Assembly (NCBI GenBank): GCA_030426345.1
Contig: JAUHYU010000034.1
Span: 1-48,977 of the forward strand
Direction of reading: 5' to 3'
Length of the DNA: 48,977 nucleotides
Source: Bacteroidia bacterium
Lineage (GTDB): Bacteria; Bacteroidota; Bacteroidia; Cytophagales; Cyclobacteriaceae
Part shown: one piece after another, positions 38,531-48,977 of the stretch
Layout of the letters: each line of letters begins with the position of its first letter
Position numbering within the stretch: the stretch's first letter is position 1
Translations under genes and position numbers: made by a program
Notes under the pieces: generated by a model
The model's database searches: none
What the model was told of the DNA's origin: nothing
What the model saw: only the letters and a program-made list of their open reading frames with translations

Positions 38531-39085
38531 ATGTCACGAATAGGAAATAAACCAATTAATTTAGCTGACGGAATTGCCATTGATGTTAATGATGGAAATT
38601 TGGTAACGGTGAAAGGACCTAAGGGAAGCCTTACGCAGCTAATTGATAAGGATATAAACATCAATGTTGAAGATGGTGTTCTTTCAGTATCAAGACCCAC
38701 AGAGCAAAAGCGGCACAAAGCAATGCATGGTTTATATAGGTCTTTGATTTCAAATATGGTAGAAGGGGTCAGTAATGGGTACAAAGTAGAATTGGAGTTG
38801 GTAGGGGTAGGATACAAAGCCAGTGCTCAAGGCAAAATTTTGGAATTGAATCTAGGCCATTCACATAGTATCTATTTTGAAGTGCCAGAAGAACTAAGTG
38901 TATCGGCGGAGACTTTGAAAGGAAAAAATCCAATTGTGACTTTGGAAGGAATTGACAAACAATTGATAGGCCAAGTAGCTGCTAAAATTAGATCTCTAAG
39001 AAAAGTCGAGCCTTATAAAGGTAAAGGTGTTAAGTTTGTTGGGGAGGTTATTAGGAGAAAAGCTGGTAAAACTGCTGCTAAATAA
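38531..39085 (+). CDS. rplF: 50S ribosomal protein L6
   Basis: L6 lies near the sarcin-ricin loop and the factor-binding site. The 184-residue protein begins MSRIGNKPINLADGI and has the repeat-domain segments VTVKGPKGSL and YKVELELVGVGYKAS, ending in PYKGKGVKFVGEVIRRKAGK. It follows rpsH by 12 bases and precedes rplR by seven. Confidence 0.99.
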   Translation: MSRIGNKPINLADGIAIDVNDGNLVTVKGPKGSLTQLIDKDININVEDGVLSVSRPTEQKRHKAMHGLYRSLISNMVEGVSNGYKVELELVGVGYKASAQGKILELNLGHSHSIYFEVPEELSVSAETLKGKNPIVTLEGIDKQLIGQVAAKIRSLRKVEPYKGKGVKFVGEVIRRKAGKTAAK

Positions 39086-39092
39086 TATTAAG

Positions 39093-39443
39093 ATGGCGTT
39101 AGATAAAGCTTCAAGAAGATTAAGAATAAGGAGAGGAATTAGAAATAAAATTAATGGGACTTCTGATAGACCCAGACTCTCAGTTTTTAAAAGTAATACA
39201 ACCATTTATGCACAACTCATAGATGATATAAATGGTGTAACGATATCCGCTTCAAGTTCCAAGGAATTAGGGGAGGCAAAAACAGTTACGATTGAAAAGT
39301 CAAAAGAAGTTGGGAAGAAATTGGCTGAAAAAGCCATAGCCAATGGGGTTGAAAGTGTTGTATTTGATAGAAGCGGATACGTCTTTCATGGAAAATTAAA
39401 GGCTTTAGCTGAAGGAGCAAGGGAAGGCGGATTAAAATTCTAA
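39093..39443 (+). CDS. rplR: 50S ribosomal protein L18
   Basis: L18 binds 5S rRNA with L5. I take the ATG at 39093, which gives 116 residues beginning [20 protein letters not shown], as in homologues; an earlier in-frame ATG would overlap rplF. Conserved parts include [20 protein letters not shown] and [20 protein letters not shown]. It is followed by rpsE after seven bases. Confidence 0.98.
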   Translation: MALDKASRRLRIRRGIRNKINGTSDRPRLSVFKSNTTIYAQLIDDINGVTISASSSKELGEAKTVTIEKSKEVGKKLAEKAIANGVESVVFDRSGYVFHGKLKALAEGAREGGLKF

Positions 39444-39450
39444 GGAAACT

Positions 39451-39969
39451 ATGTCACAAAAAAATATAAGATCAATAAAAGCCAGCGAGATCGAACTTAA
39501 GGAACGGGTTGTTGCTATAAAGAGAGTTGCCAAGGTTGTTAAGGGTGGTCGAAGGTTTAGTTTTTCCGCCATTGTAGTTGTTGGAAATGGTAACGGTGTA
39601 GTTGGATATGGACTTGGTAAAGCCAATGAAGTTACTGATGCCATTACTAAGGGTATTGATGATGCGAAAAAGAATTTGGTGAAGGTGCCTGTGAGAAAAG
39701 GTACTCTACCTCATGAAGTGATTGGCAAGTTTGGAGGTGGTTTAGTTTTAATGAGACCTGCTTCCCCTGGTACTGGTGTAATTGCTGGAGGTGCTATGAG
39801 AGCTGTGTTAGAAAGCGCAGGAGTAAAGGATGTTTTGGCGAAATCTAAAGGATCGTCTAATCCTCATAATGTGGTAAAGGCCTCATTTGATGCATTATCC
39901 AAATTGCGAGATGCATTTACAATTGCACAAACAAGGGGTGTTGAATTATCAAAGGTTTTTAACGGTTAG
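39451..39969 (+). CDS. rpsE: 30S ribosomal protein S5
   Basis: S5 helps keep decoding accurate and unwinds mRNA at the entry site. The 172-residue protein has [40 protein letters not shown] and the C-terminal [20 protein letters not shown] segment, all typical. It lies between rplR and rpmD, four bases before the latter. Confidence 0.99.
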   Translation: MSQKNIRSIKASEIELKERVVAIKRVAKVVKGGRRFSFSAIVVVGNGNGVVGYGLGKANEVTDAITKGIDDAKKNLVKVPVRKGTLPHEVIGKFGGGLVLMRPASPGTGVIAGGAMRAVLESAGVKDVLAKSKGSSNPHNVVKASFDALSKLRDAFTIAQTRGVELSKVFNG

Positions 39970-39973
39970 TAGC

Positions 39974-40147
39974 ATGTCAAAGATTAGAATCACGCAAGTT
40001 AGAAGCACATTGAAACGTCCTGAAAACCAAAAGCTAACAATTAAGGCATTAGGTTTGGGAAAAATCAACAAGACTGTTGAGGTAGAGGCCACACCACAGA
40101 TTATGGGTATGGTAAATAAAGTAAGTCATTTAGTATCGGTAAGTTAA
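39974..40147 (+). CDS. rpmD: 50S ribosomal protein L30
   Basis: L30 is a small 50S protein. The 57-residue protein starts at the ATG at 39974, giving MSKIRITQVRSTLKRPENQK, then LGLGKINKTVEVEATPQIMG, the normal family pattern; a longer frame would overlap rpsE. It lies four bases after rpsE and seven before rplO. Confidence 0.97.
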   Translation: MSKIRITQVRSTLKRPENQKLTIKALGLGKINKTVEVEATPQIMGMVNKVSHLVSVS

Positions 40148-40154
40148 AATTAAG

Positions 40155-40601
40155 ATGAAGATACATACACTGAAACCATCTGAAGGATCTACAAAGAACA
40201 ATAAGAGAGTAGGTAGAGGTCAGGGCTCGGGTCGTGGAGGCACTTCAACACGGGGCCATAAAGGAGCACAGTCGCGATCAGGATATTCGCAAAAAATGGG
40301 ATTCGAAGGTGGGCAGATGCCATTGCAAAGAAGGGTTCCCAAGTTTGGGTTTAAAAATAAATTTAGAATTGCCTATAAAGGTATCAATTTGGATACTATA
40401 CAGGAGCTTTCAGATAAAATCAAAAGTGATCAAATCGACATTCAGGTACTGATTGAAAACGGTGTGATTAAGAAAAGTGACTTGGTTAAAATTCTGGGGA
40501 GAGGTGAAGTTACAAAGAAATTGAATATTACAGCACATGCCTTTTCTGCAAATGCCGTAGTGGCGATTGAAAAAACTGGCGGTTCTATAAGTAAGCTTTA
40601 G
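40155..40601 (+). CDS. rplO: 50S ribosomal protein L15
   Basis: L15 is a late-assembly 50S protein with a long basic N-terminal extension. The 148-residue protein has KRVGRGQGSGRGGTSTRGHK, then GFEGGQMPLQRRVPKFGF, which are diagnostic. The secY start codon follows its stop after one base, the common rplO-secY coupling. Confidence 0.98.
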   Translation: MKIHTLKPSEGSTKNNKRVGRGQGSGRGGTSTRGHKGAQSRSGYSQKMGFEGGQMPLQRRVPKFGFKNKFRIAYKGINLDTIQELSDKIKSDQIDIQVLIENGVIKKSDLVKILGRGEVTKKLNITAHAFSANAVVAIEKTGGSISKL

Positions 40602-40602
40602 G

Positions 40603-41916
40603 ATGAAGAAATTTTTCACCACAATTAAGAATATTTGGTCGATCGTTGAATTGCGCGATAAGATACTTATTACACTGGGTTTTCTTGTGATTTATCGTTT
40701 GGGATCTTTTATAGTACTGCCTGGTATTGATCCAGATAAATTGTCCCAATCAACCGGTGGTTTCTTTGGCCTTTTAGATACTTTCTTAGGTGGTGCGTTT
40801 AGCAAAGCTTCTATTTTTGGGCTTGGTATTATGCCATATATTTCTGCTTCGATTGTAATTCAATTACTTACCGTAGCAATGCCTTACTTCCAAAAAATGC
40901 AAAAGGAGGGGGAGTCAGGAAGAAAAAAAATAACACAAATCACGAGGGTGCTTACCATATTTATTTGTTTATCACAATCCATCGCTTATATCAAAGGAAC
41001 TATTGCGAGTGAAGCAATTGTGATAAATGAAACAATATTCTTGTTTTTGGCCATGATCATACTTACATCTGGAACCATATTTTGCATGTGGCTTGGTGAG
41101 AAAATTACTGACAAGGGAATTGGTAATGGAATTTCGATGCTTATTATGATTGGTATAATATCGAGATTACCTGCGCAGTTGATTGCAGAGGGAGCGTCAA
41201 AAGGTCTTAGCGGAGCATTGTTATTCATTTTAGAAATTGTGGCTTTATTCTTTGTGGTGGTAGCAGTTGTAGCGCTAACACAAGCAGTACGGAAAATTCC
41301 TGTACAATACGCCAAACAAATAGTAGGAAATAAAGTATATGGAGGCCAGCGTCAATATATACCTTTGAAGGTGAACTCGGCTGGTGTAATGCCAATCATA
41401 TTTGCACAGGCTTTGATGTTTTTGCCAGGAATGTTAGGAAATTATTTTGCAGACAAGAATGAGTTTTTAGCAAATATTGGCTTTGCATTTGCAAGCTTTA
41501 CCTCACCTGCGTACAATATTTTATTGGCTACATTAATTATTGTTTTCACATTCTTTTATACGGCAATTACCATTAACCCTACACAGATTGCTGATGATAT
41601 GAAGAGAAATGGCGGGTTTGTACCTGGTATAAAACCGGGGAAGCAAACTTCTGAGTATATAGATAGTATTTTAACTAAGATAACGTTACCAGGTTCAATA
41701 TTCTTGGCTATAGTGGCGATACTGCCAGCGTTTGCTGTAATAGCTGGGGTCACTCAAGGGTTTGCTACATTTTATGGTGGAACGTCATTGCTTATTATGG
41801 TGGGGGTGATTTTGGATACTTTGCAGCAAATAGAAAGCTATCTTTTGATGCGGCATTATGAGGGAATGATGAAGTCTGGAAAAATTAAAGGTAGGTCACA
41901 AGTAGCTGTGGCATAA
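40603..41916 (+). CDS. secY: Preprotein translocase subunit SecY
   Basis: SecY is the protein-conducting channel of the inner membrane. The 437-residue protein has ten predicted membrane spans, with GSFIVLPGIDP in the first periplasmic region, FGLGIMPYISASIVIQLLTV for the plug/helix 2 area, and the C-terminal RHYEGMMKSGKIKGR cytoplasmic tail. Length is normal. It follows rplO by one base and is followed directly by infA after nine bases; adk and map, often found here, are missing. Confidence 0.98.
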   Translation: MKKFFTTIKNIWSIVELRDKILITLGFLVIYRLGSFIVLPGIDPDKLSQSTGGFFGLLDTFLGGAFSKASIFGLGIMPYISASIVIQLLTVAMPYFQKMQKEGESGRKKITQITRVLTIFICLSQSIAYIKGTIASEAIVINETIFLFLAMIILTSGTIFCMWLGEKITDKGIGNGISMLIMIGIISRLPAQLIAEGASKGLSGALLFILEIVALFFVVVAVVALTQAVRKIPVQYAKQIVGNKVYGGQRQYIPLKVNSAGVMPIIFAQALMFLPGMLGNYFADKNEFLANIGFAFASFTSPAYNILLATLIIVFTFFYTAITINPTQIADDMKRNGGFVPGIKPGKQTSEYIDSILTKITLPGSIFLAIVAILPAFAVIAGVTQGFATFYGGTSLLIMVGVILDTLQQIESYLLMRHYEGMMKSGKIKGRSQVAVA

Positions 41917-41925
41917 AATAAAGGA

Positions 41926-42144
41926 ATGGCTAAGCAAACCTCAATCGAGCAAGACGGAACCATAGTAGAGGCATTGTCAAACGCAATGTTTCGAGTGGAA
42001 CTTGAAAATGGGCATATGGTAGTGGCTCATATATCAGGCAAGATGAGAATGCATTATATAAAGATTTTACCTGGGGATAAAGTAAAGTTAGAAATGTCTC
42101 CATATGATCTTTCTAAGGGTCGAATTGTTTACAGATATAAATAA
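41926..42144 (+). CDS. infA: Translation initiation factor IF-1
   Basis: IF-1 is a small OB-fold protein that blocks the A site during initiation. The 72-residue protein has [40 protein letters not shown] and [19 protein letters not shown], matching the family exactly in length. It lies between secY and rpmJ. Confidence 0.98.
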   Translation: MAKQTSIEQDGTIVEALSNAMFRVELENGHMVVAHISGKMRMHYIKILPGDKVKLEMSPYDLSKGRIVYRYK

Positions 42145-42153
42145 ATTTTACTG

Positions 42154-42270
42154 ATGAAAGTTAGAACATCTGTTAAAAAGAGAAGTAGTGATTGTAAGAT
42201 TGTGAGACGCAAAGGAAAGGTGTACATAATCAACAAAAAGAATCCAAGGTTTAAACAAAGACAAGGATAA
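42154..42270 (+). CDS. rpmJ: 50S ribosomal protein L36, zinc-free type
   Basis: This 38-codon gene between infA and rpsM encodes L36. It starts [20 protein letters not shown] and ends NPRFKQRQG. Only one of the four usual zinc ligands (C14) is kept; the others are Ser, Asn and Phe, the non-zinc pattern common in Bacteroidota. It lies nine bases after infA and two before rpsM. The gene is short, but the sequence and location leave little doubt. Confidence 0.96.
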   Translation: MKVRTSVKKRSSDCKIVRRKGKVYIINKKNPRFKQRQG

Positions 42271-42272
42271 TT

Positions 42273-42650
42273 ATGGCTAGAATTTCAGGAGTTGATATTC
42301 CCGATCACAAAAGGGGAGAGATAGGGCTTACTTATATTTTTGGATTGGGCAAGAGTACGGCTCAAAAAATATTGGATCAGGCTGGAATCAGCAGAGATAA
42401 AAAGGTTAAGGATTGGACGGATGAAGAATCCAACAAAGTACGATCTATTATTGCCGAAAATTTTAAAGTAGAAGGAGTTTTAAAGTCTGAAATTCAGTTG
42501 AGCATAAAGCGATTGTTGGATATCGGATGCTACCGAGGGTTGCGCCATAGAAGGGGATTACCAGTAAGAGGTCAGCATACTAAGAATAACTCTAGGACAA
42601 GAAAAGGTAAAAGGAAGACTGTGGCCAATAAGAAAAAGGCAGTTAAATAA
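42273..42650 (+). CDS. rpsM: 30S ribosomal protein S13
   Basis: S13 contacts the P-site tRNA and S19 in the 30S head. The 125-residue protein begins [20 protein letters not shown] and has the C-terminal [20 protein letters not shown] with a basic tail. It lies between rpmJ and rpsK, 11 bases before the latter. Confidence 0.99.
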   Translation: MARISGVDIPDHKRGEIGLTYIFGLGKSTAQKILDQAGISRDKKVKDWTDEESNKVRSIIAENFKVEGVLKSEIQLSIKRLLDIGCYRGLRHRRGLPVRGQHTKNNSRTRKGKRKTVANKKKAVK

Positions 42651-42661
42651 TAGGTAATATC

Positions 42662-43054
42662 ATGGCACAAAAAAGAAAGGATAAGGCCAAGAAGCGGGTA
42701 GTTAATGTAGAGTCAGTTGGACAGGCGCATATAAAAGCTTCGTTTAATAATATTATTATTTCCATGACAAATACTGTAGGTCAGGTGATTTCATGGGGTT
42801 CTGCAGGAAAAATGGGTTTCAAAGGTTCTAAGAAGAATACACCTTACGCAGCTCAGATGGCAGCTCAAAATTGTGCTCAAAAGGCTTATGATTTGGGTGT
42901 TAGAAAAGTGGAAGTATTTGTAAAGGGCCCTGGATCAGGAAGAGAATCGGCGATCAGGACGATACAAAATACGGGTATAGAGGTAACTACAATTACCGAT
43001 GTAACCCCGTTACCACATAATGGCTGTAGGCCTCCAAAAAGAAGAAGAGTTTAA
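42662..43054 (+). CDS. rpsK: 30S ribosomal protein S11
   Basis: S11 lies on the 30S platform near the mRNA exit. The 130-residue protein has [20 protein letters not shown], then [29 protein letters not shown] and the [18 protein letters not shown] end, all typical. It lies between rpsM and rpsD. Confidence 0.99.
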   Translation: MAQKRKDKAKKRVVNVESVGQAHIKASFNNIIISMTNTVGQVISWGSAGKMGFKGSKKNTPYAAQMAAQNCAQKAYDLGVRKVEVFVKGPGSGRESAIRTIQNTGIEVTTITDVTPLPHNGCRPPKRRRV

Positions 43055-43077
43055 AGCATATAATTTAGATATAGAAT

Positions 43078-43683
43078 ATGGCAAGGTATAGAGGACCGAA
43101 GTCAAAAATTGCAAGAAAGTTTAATGATCCAATCTTTGGGCCAAGCAAAGCACTCCAAAAAAAGGCCTATGGGCCAGGGCAGCATGGACGAGGACGGCGT
43201 AAAAAGCAATCTGAATATTCAATTCAGTTGAATGCAAAACAGAAGGCAAAATATACCTATGGTGTATTGGAGCGTCAGTTTGCAAACCTGTTTCATAAGG
43301 CATCTCGCAAGAGTGGGATTACTGGAGAGGTATTGCTACAGATGTTAGAGTCTAGATTGGACAATGTTGTGTATAGATTAGGTATTTCGCCAACTAGGCG
43401 AGGTGCAAGGCAGTTAGTCCTGCATAAACATATATTGGTGAATGGTGAAGTTGTGAACATTGCTTCATATTCTTTGAAAACTAGTGATGTGGTTTCTGTA
43501 AGAGAAAAATCTAAGTCGCTAGAAGTAATTGTAAATAGTTTGGCTGGCAACAATTCTCAAAAATATCCATGGTTGGAATGGAATAATTCTGAGATGTCTG
43601 GTAAAATGGTAACAATTCCTTCACGAGAGGAGATTCCTGAAAATATTCAGGAGCAGTTAATCGTAGAACTTTATTCTAAGTAG
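43078..43683 (+). CDS. rpsD: 30S ribosomal protein S4
   Basis: S4 is a primary 16S rRNA binder and a regulator of the alpha operon in enteric bacteria. The 201-residue protein begins [17 protein letters not shown]; the [19 protein letters not shown] segment and the S4-fold [20 protein letters not shown] are clear. It has no N-terminal zinc cysteines. It precedes rpoA by 41 bases. Confidence 0.99.
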   Translation: MARYRGPKSKIARKFNDPIFGPSKALQKKAYGPGQHGRGRRKKQSEYSIQLNAKQKAKYTYGVLERQFANLFHKASRKSGITGEVLLQMLESRLDNVVYRLGISPTRRGARQLVLHKHILVNGEVVNIASYSLKTSDVVSVREKSKSLEVIVNSLAGNNSQKYPWLEWNNSEMSGKMVTIPSREEIPENIQEQLIVELYSK

Positions 43684-43724
43684 TAATATACTTTCTCATA
43701 AGTTGTAATTAAGATATTTTAGAT

Positions 43725-44714
43725 ATGTCAATATTAGCATTTCAAATGCCTGAAAAGGTAACAATGGAAAAAGCCGATGATTTTCACGGGCTATTTACTT
43801 TCAAACCATTGGAACCTGGTTTTGGAGTAACAATGGGTAATGCTCTCAGGAGGATTTTACTTTCTTCTTTGGAAGGTTATGCCATCACAGGTATCAAACT
43901 CCCTGGAGTTTTGCATGAATTTACGACAGTTGAGGGTGTTGTAGAAGATGTTTCTGAAATTATCTTGAATCTTAAAATGGTAAGGTTTAAAAAGATTTCT
44001 GAGAGTACTGAAAATAGGATTGTTATTCCTCTGAAGGGGCAAACACAATTTAAAGCAGGCGACATTTCGAATTTTACTAGTGCTTTTGAAGTACTTAATC
44101 CAGAGTTGGTCATTTGTAATCTAGATGAAAAGACGGAATTTGAGATCGAACTTAATTTGGAGAAAGGAAGAGGATATGTAGCCGCAGAAGAGAATAAGCC
44201 AACGGAGCAGATTTTTGGATATATTCCGATTGATGCAATTTTCACTCCAATAAAGAATGTGAAGTTCAATATTGAAAATACTAGGGTTGAGCAAAAGACC
44301 GATTATGAGCAATTGGTTATTGATATTGAAACTGATGGCTCTATTCATCCAGAAAATGCATTAAAGGGAGCTGCTAATATTTTGATACAGCATTTCATGC
44401 TGTTTAGTGATCAAACCATGATTTTGGAATCGGCTGATTTGCATGAACCAGAAGCGGTTGATGAGGAGATGTTGCACATGCGTAAATTACTTAAGACTCC
44501 GTTGAATGATTTGGATTTATCGGTTCGTGCTTACAACTGTCTTAAAGCTGCGGATGTAAAATCCCTTGGTGATTTAGTAAGATTGGAAATTTCTGATATG
44601 ATGAAATTCAGAAATTTTGGTAAGAAATCATTAGCTGAATTGGAGCAGCTTGTAGCCGAAAAGAATCTAACTTTTGGCATGGATTTGTCCAAGTATAAAC
44701 TTGATGAAGAATAA
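43725..44714 (+). CDS. rpoA: DNA-directed RNA polymerase subunit alpha
   Basis: Alpha dimers nucleate RNA polymerase assembly, and the C-terminal domain reads upstream promoter DNA. The 329-residue protein has the N-terminal dimer motif [20 protein letters not shown] and GPNPEL-like core, and the C-terminal domain (about 255-320) with [20 protein letters not shown] and [16 protein letters not shown]. It follows rpsD and is followed by rplQ after six bases. Confidence 0.98.
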   Translation: MSILAFQMPEKVTMEKADDFHGLFTFKPLEPGFGVTMGNALRRILLSSLEGYAITGIKLPGVLHEFTTVEGVVEDVSEIILNLKMVRFKKISESTENRIVIPLKGQTQFKAGDISNFTSAFEVLNPELVICNLDEKTEFEIELNLEKGRGYVAAEENKPTEQIFGYIPIDAIFTPIKNVKFNIENTRVEQKTDYEQLVIDIETDGSIHPENALKGAANILIQHFMLFSDQTMILESADLHEPEAVDEEMLHMRKLLKTPLNDLDLSVRAYNCLKAADVKSLGDLVRLEISDMMKFRNFGKKSLAELEQLVAEKNLTFGMDLSKYKLDEE

Positions 44715-44720
44715 TTAAAA

Positions 44721-45329
44721 ATGAGACACGGAAAAAGATTTAACCATCTTGGGAGAACAGCACCACATAGGAAAGCAATGCTTTCTAATATGGCATCTTC
44801 ATTGATATTACATAAAAGGATTACCACTACTGTGGCTAAGGCAAAGGCTTTGCGAAAGTATGTGGAACCAATTATTACGAAATCTAAAACTGACTCAACA
44901 CACAGTCGTAGGGTTGTGTTTTCTTATCTGCAAGATAAGGAAACTGTTAAGGTATTGTTTGATGAAGTCGCAGAGAAAATATCTGATAGACCCGGTGGTT
45001 ATACCCGGATTATCAAGATGGGTAATAGACTTGGTGATAATGCAGAGATGTGCATGATGGAGTTAGTGGACTACAACGAATTGTTGTTGGAAGGTAGTGA
45101 ACCTAAAAAGGCCAAAACAAGAAGAAGCCGAAGAAGTACTAAGAAATCAAATAGTGAAGTGATTGAAGCATCGACAGATGAAGTAGTTTCTGATGCTGAG
45201 GTAGTGGAAGAGACAATTGAGGAGGTAAAGTCTGAGGCTGTTGAAGCTGCAACAGAGGATAGTGGTGAAGGGGCAGAGGAAGATTCCACATCAGAGTCGG
45301 CAAACGAAGATGATACGAAAAAAGAATAA
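44721..45329 (+). CDS. rplQ: 50S ribosomal protein L17 with acidic C-terminal tail
   Basis: L17 lies at the tunnel exit. The first 120 residues are the conserved domain: [33 protein letters not shown] and [20 protein letters not shown]. The protein has 202 residues, against about 127 in Escherichia coli, because of a tail of about 70 residues that begins basic ([14 protein letters not shown]) and then is almost entirely Glu, Asp, Ser, Thr, Val and Ala, probably disordered. It ends the rplC-rplQ cluster, and a strong terminator follows. Confidence 0.97.
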   Translation: MRHGKRFNHLGRTAPHRKAMLSNMASSLILHKRITTTVAKAKALRKYVEPIITKSKTDSTHSRRVVFSYLQDKETVKVLFDEVAEKISDRPGGYTRIIKMGNRLGDNAEMCMMELVDYNELLLEGSEPKKAKTRRSRRSTKKSNSEVIEASTDEVVSDAEVVEETIEEVKSEAVEAATEDSGEGAEEDSTSESANEDDTKKE

Positions 45330-45350
45330 TGCAATGTAAACAATGTATTA

Positions 45351-45387
45351 AATAGGGATTAAGCCATGGTTTAATCCCTATTTTTTT
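45351..45387 (+). terminator. Strong intrinsic terminator after rplQ
   Basis: AATAGGGATTAA (45351-45362) pairs perfectly with TTAATCCCTATT (45371-45382) over an eight-base loop and continues into a run of seven T residues. It closes the ribosomal supercluster. Confidence 0.9.
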
Positions 45388-45430
45388 GACATTTATTTTG
45401 CTTTATAGACGATGAGGCAGAGCTTCATCC

Positions 45431-45461
45431 TTTGATAAGTAACAGATAATATTTTACTTTG
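45431..45461 (+). promoter_or_regulatory. Promoter for carA (and probably eno)
   Basis: TTTG (45431-45434) and TTACTTTG (45454-45461) are 19 bases apart; the -7 has one mismatch. The carA start is 25 bases downstream, leaving a leader of about 18 bases. Confidence 0.65.
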
Positions 45462-45486
45462 CACCACTTTTAAGAACCACTAAAGA

Positions 45487-47881
<2,395 letters not shown>

Positions 47882-47897
47882 TTGGAAAAATAGAAAT

Positions 47898-47931
47898 AAA
47901 AGCCACACTCATTTATGGGTGTGGCTTTTTT
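47898..47931 (+). terminator. Intrinsic terminator after eno
   Basis: AAAAGCCACACTC (47898-47910) pairs with GGGTGTGGCTTTT (47917-47929), one G-T pair, over a six-base loop, and ends in a T-run. The A-run on the 5' side could make it work in both directions. Confidence 0.85.
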
Positions 47932-48007
47932 AATGATTAAATATTCGGCTGCGCCATTTGTTTTATTTTCTTAATAGTGCGTAATTTGATTGCCAATACT
48001 TAAAAGT

Positions 48008-48301
48008 ATGATTAATAAGTTGCTAGGGTTTACAAAAAATTTCTATTTTATTTCAGGGATGTTATTTCTCTTTTGGATGTTATTTTTGGATTCTAATGAC
48101 CTTTATACTCAAGTTAGGCTGAGTGGTCAGCTGGAATCCCTGAACAGTGAAAAGGAATTTTATCTCCACAAGATAGAAGAAGTAAAGCAGGAGCGAGAGC
48201 AGCTGCTAACTGATGTAGATGCCTTAGAAAAATTTGCTAGGGAAAAGTACCTAATGAAAAAAGAATCTGAAGATCTATACGTTATTGTCAAAGAGAAATA
48301 A
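48008..48301 (+). CDS. FtsB/DivIC-like septum formation initiator protein
   Basis: Proteins of this family join FtsL and FtsQ (DivIB) in the divisome. The ATG at 48008 gives 97 residues: a short cytoplasmic start, one membrane helix (about 11-28), a coiled-coil rich in Glu, Lys and Leu (about 38-75), and the family-type C-terminal segment FAREKYLMKKESEDLYVI. An upstream TTG at 47990 is possible but less likely. The gene follows the eno terminator; linkage of eno and an ftsB-type gene is widespread. A weak promoter candidate (TTTG 47957-47960, GTAATTTG 47981-47988) lies upstream. Confidence 0.88.
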   Translation: MINKLLGFTKNFYFISGMLFLFWMLFLDSNDLYTQVRLSGQLESLNSEKEFYLHKIEEVKQEREQLLTDVDALEKFAREKYLMKKESEDLYVIVKEK

Positions 48302-48319
48302 TTGGTAGCGGGAGGTAAT

Positions 48320-48889
48320 ATGAATTCAATAAAATATTTCATAGCGATAATCATATTTTGTGCAAGCTCTATAGCTTTCGCTCAAGGCGACCAAGATTCG
48401 TCTTTTAAGGACAAGGTTTTCATAGGAGGGGGATTTGGAGCTGGATTTGGTGATTATACATATGTCAGCGTTTCTCCTATTATCGGCTATCGGCTTACCC
48501 CCAGACTTTCCACTGGTGTTCGACTGATGTATCAGTATACAACGTTTAAATACTTTGATTTTCAAGATAATAGAGAAAAAAAGTATCAGGGAAACGATTT
48601 TGGTATTGGAGGGTTTGCACGATTTTCAGTTTATGGACCGCTATATCTTCAAGCAGAGTATGAGCATCTGAGTTATGATGGATTGTACTACGATGGATCC
48701 TCGAGCAGAACCAGTTTCGATTCATTTATGGCAGGGGGCGGGATTGCGCAGCCTATTGGAGGCAAGGCTTTTTTATTCCTAACTGCTATGTACAATTTTT
48801 CTTACGAAAACTTCAATAGCCTCAATGCCTATCGAACCCCCTATGATAGCCCATGGGTCATCAGGGTTGGAGTTACAGCTGGTTTTTAG
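48320..48889 (+). CDS. Small outer-membrane beta-barrel protein
   Basis: The ATG at 48320 is preceded by GGAGG at 48311-48315, a clear ribosome binding site, and gives 189 residues. The start is a signal peptide (MNSIKYF, hydrophobic core, AFA before QG). The mature part alternates hydrophobic and polar residues with aromatic girdles and glycine turns (FIGGGFGAGFGDYTYVSV, GYRLTPRLSTGVRLMYQY) and ends in Phe, as expected for an eight-stranded porin-like or OmpW/OmpA-type barrel. The function is unknown. It begins 18 bases after the FtsB-like gene, and its stop overlaps that of a convergent gene. Confidence 0.8.
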   Translation: MNSIKYFIAIIIFCASSIAFAQGDQDSSFKDKVFIGGGFGAGFGDYTYVSVSPIIGYRLTPRLSTGVRLMYQYTTFKYFDFQDNREKKYQGNDFGIGGFARFSVYGPLYLQAEYEHLSYDGLYYDGSSSRTSFDSFMAGGGIAQPIGGKAFLFLTAMYNFSYENFNSLNAYRTPYDSPWVIRVGVTAGF

Positions 48890-48977
48890 AAGGGAAGGTT
48901 GAATTTTTCCGCTACTGCTTTTAGATCGTCTTCCACAGGTTGAAGTAGCTTGATCCCAGTTTTAAGCCTTTCTTTGG
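48886..48977 (-). CDS. C-terminal end of a convergent gene, cut by window edge
   Basis: On the reverse strand the frame is open from the window end to a TAA at 48888-48886. It reads KERLKTGIKLLQPVEDDLKA then VAEKFNLPF and stops: 29 codons with a normal amphipathic composition. This is probably the tail of a real soluble protein, since it leaves no gap after the beta-barrel gene. I do not recognise the family. Its stop codon overlaps the stop of the barrel gene. Confidence 0.5.
   Translation of the reverse strand, partial: KERLKTGIKLLQPVEDDLKAVAEKFNLPF

Overview
The window is a chromosomal segment of a Bacteroidota bacterium, probably a Cytophagales-like lineage. The phylum call rests on four things: promoters of the Bacteroidota type (a -33 TTTG and a -7 TAnnTTTG, here almost always 19 bases apart), a long NusB linked to YtxH, DUF1573, YajC, YbbR and CoaE genes, a DUF3467 gene directly after rpoC, and cysteine-poor forms of ribosomal proteins S14 and L36. 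The finer placement is an inference only. No CRISPR array, insertion sequence, prophage or rRNA gene was seen.

Layout. (1) Positions 1-5.1 kb are accessory or housekeeping: a membrane protein cut by the window start, an A/T-rich solitary PLD-family protein with a C-terminal DNA-binding-like region, a lipoprotein of unknown function, and an MdlA/YheI-type ABC exporter. (2) 5.3-10.5 kb is a forward cluster: nusB, ytxH-like, DUF1573 lipoprotein, yajC, ybbR-like, coaE, a terminator, gmk, nadD. (3) 10.5-11.8 kb holds pyrH-frr on the reverse strand. (4) 12.1-14.7 kb is a lipoprotein M1 aminopeptidase. (5) 14.7-28.2 kb is a translation/transcription block: tRNA-Tyr, tRNA-Gly, tRNA-Thr, tuf, a terminator, tRNA-Trp, secE, nusG, rplK, rplA, rplJ, rplL, a two-hairpin leader, rpoB, rpoC and a DUF3467 gene. 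(6) 28.3-31.6 kb is the str cluster rpsL-rpsG-fusA-rpsJ, ending in a strong terminator. (7) 31.7-45.4 kb is the S10-spc-alpha supercluster from rplC to rplQ, with its own promoter, a second promoter before rpsH, and no adk or map between secY and infA. (8) 45.4-49 kb is carA-eno, an FtsB/DivIC-like gene, a small outer-membrane beta-barrel, and the end of a convergent gene cut by the window edge.

Most of the window builds the ribosome, RNA polymerase, the core Sec channel and translation factors as a few long co-transcribed units. Six promoters can be read in front of these units and carA, and they share geometry and often the start-region sequence TTTGCAGTCC. This suggests common growth-related control (inference).

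The least ordinary signals are: a strand-polar 9-mer, AAATCCATG, found ten times in the first 19.6 kb; the solitary PLD-type protein; the terminator-promoter split between rpsJ and rplC; and the paired hairpins before rpoB. I saw no clearly undescribed multi-gene system.
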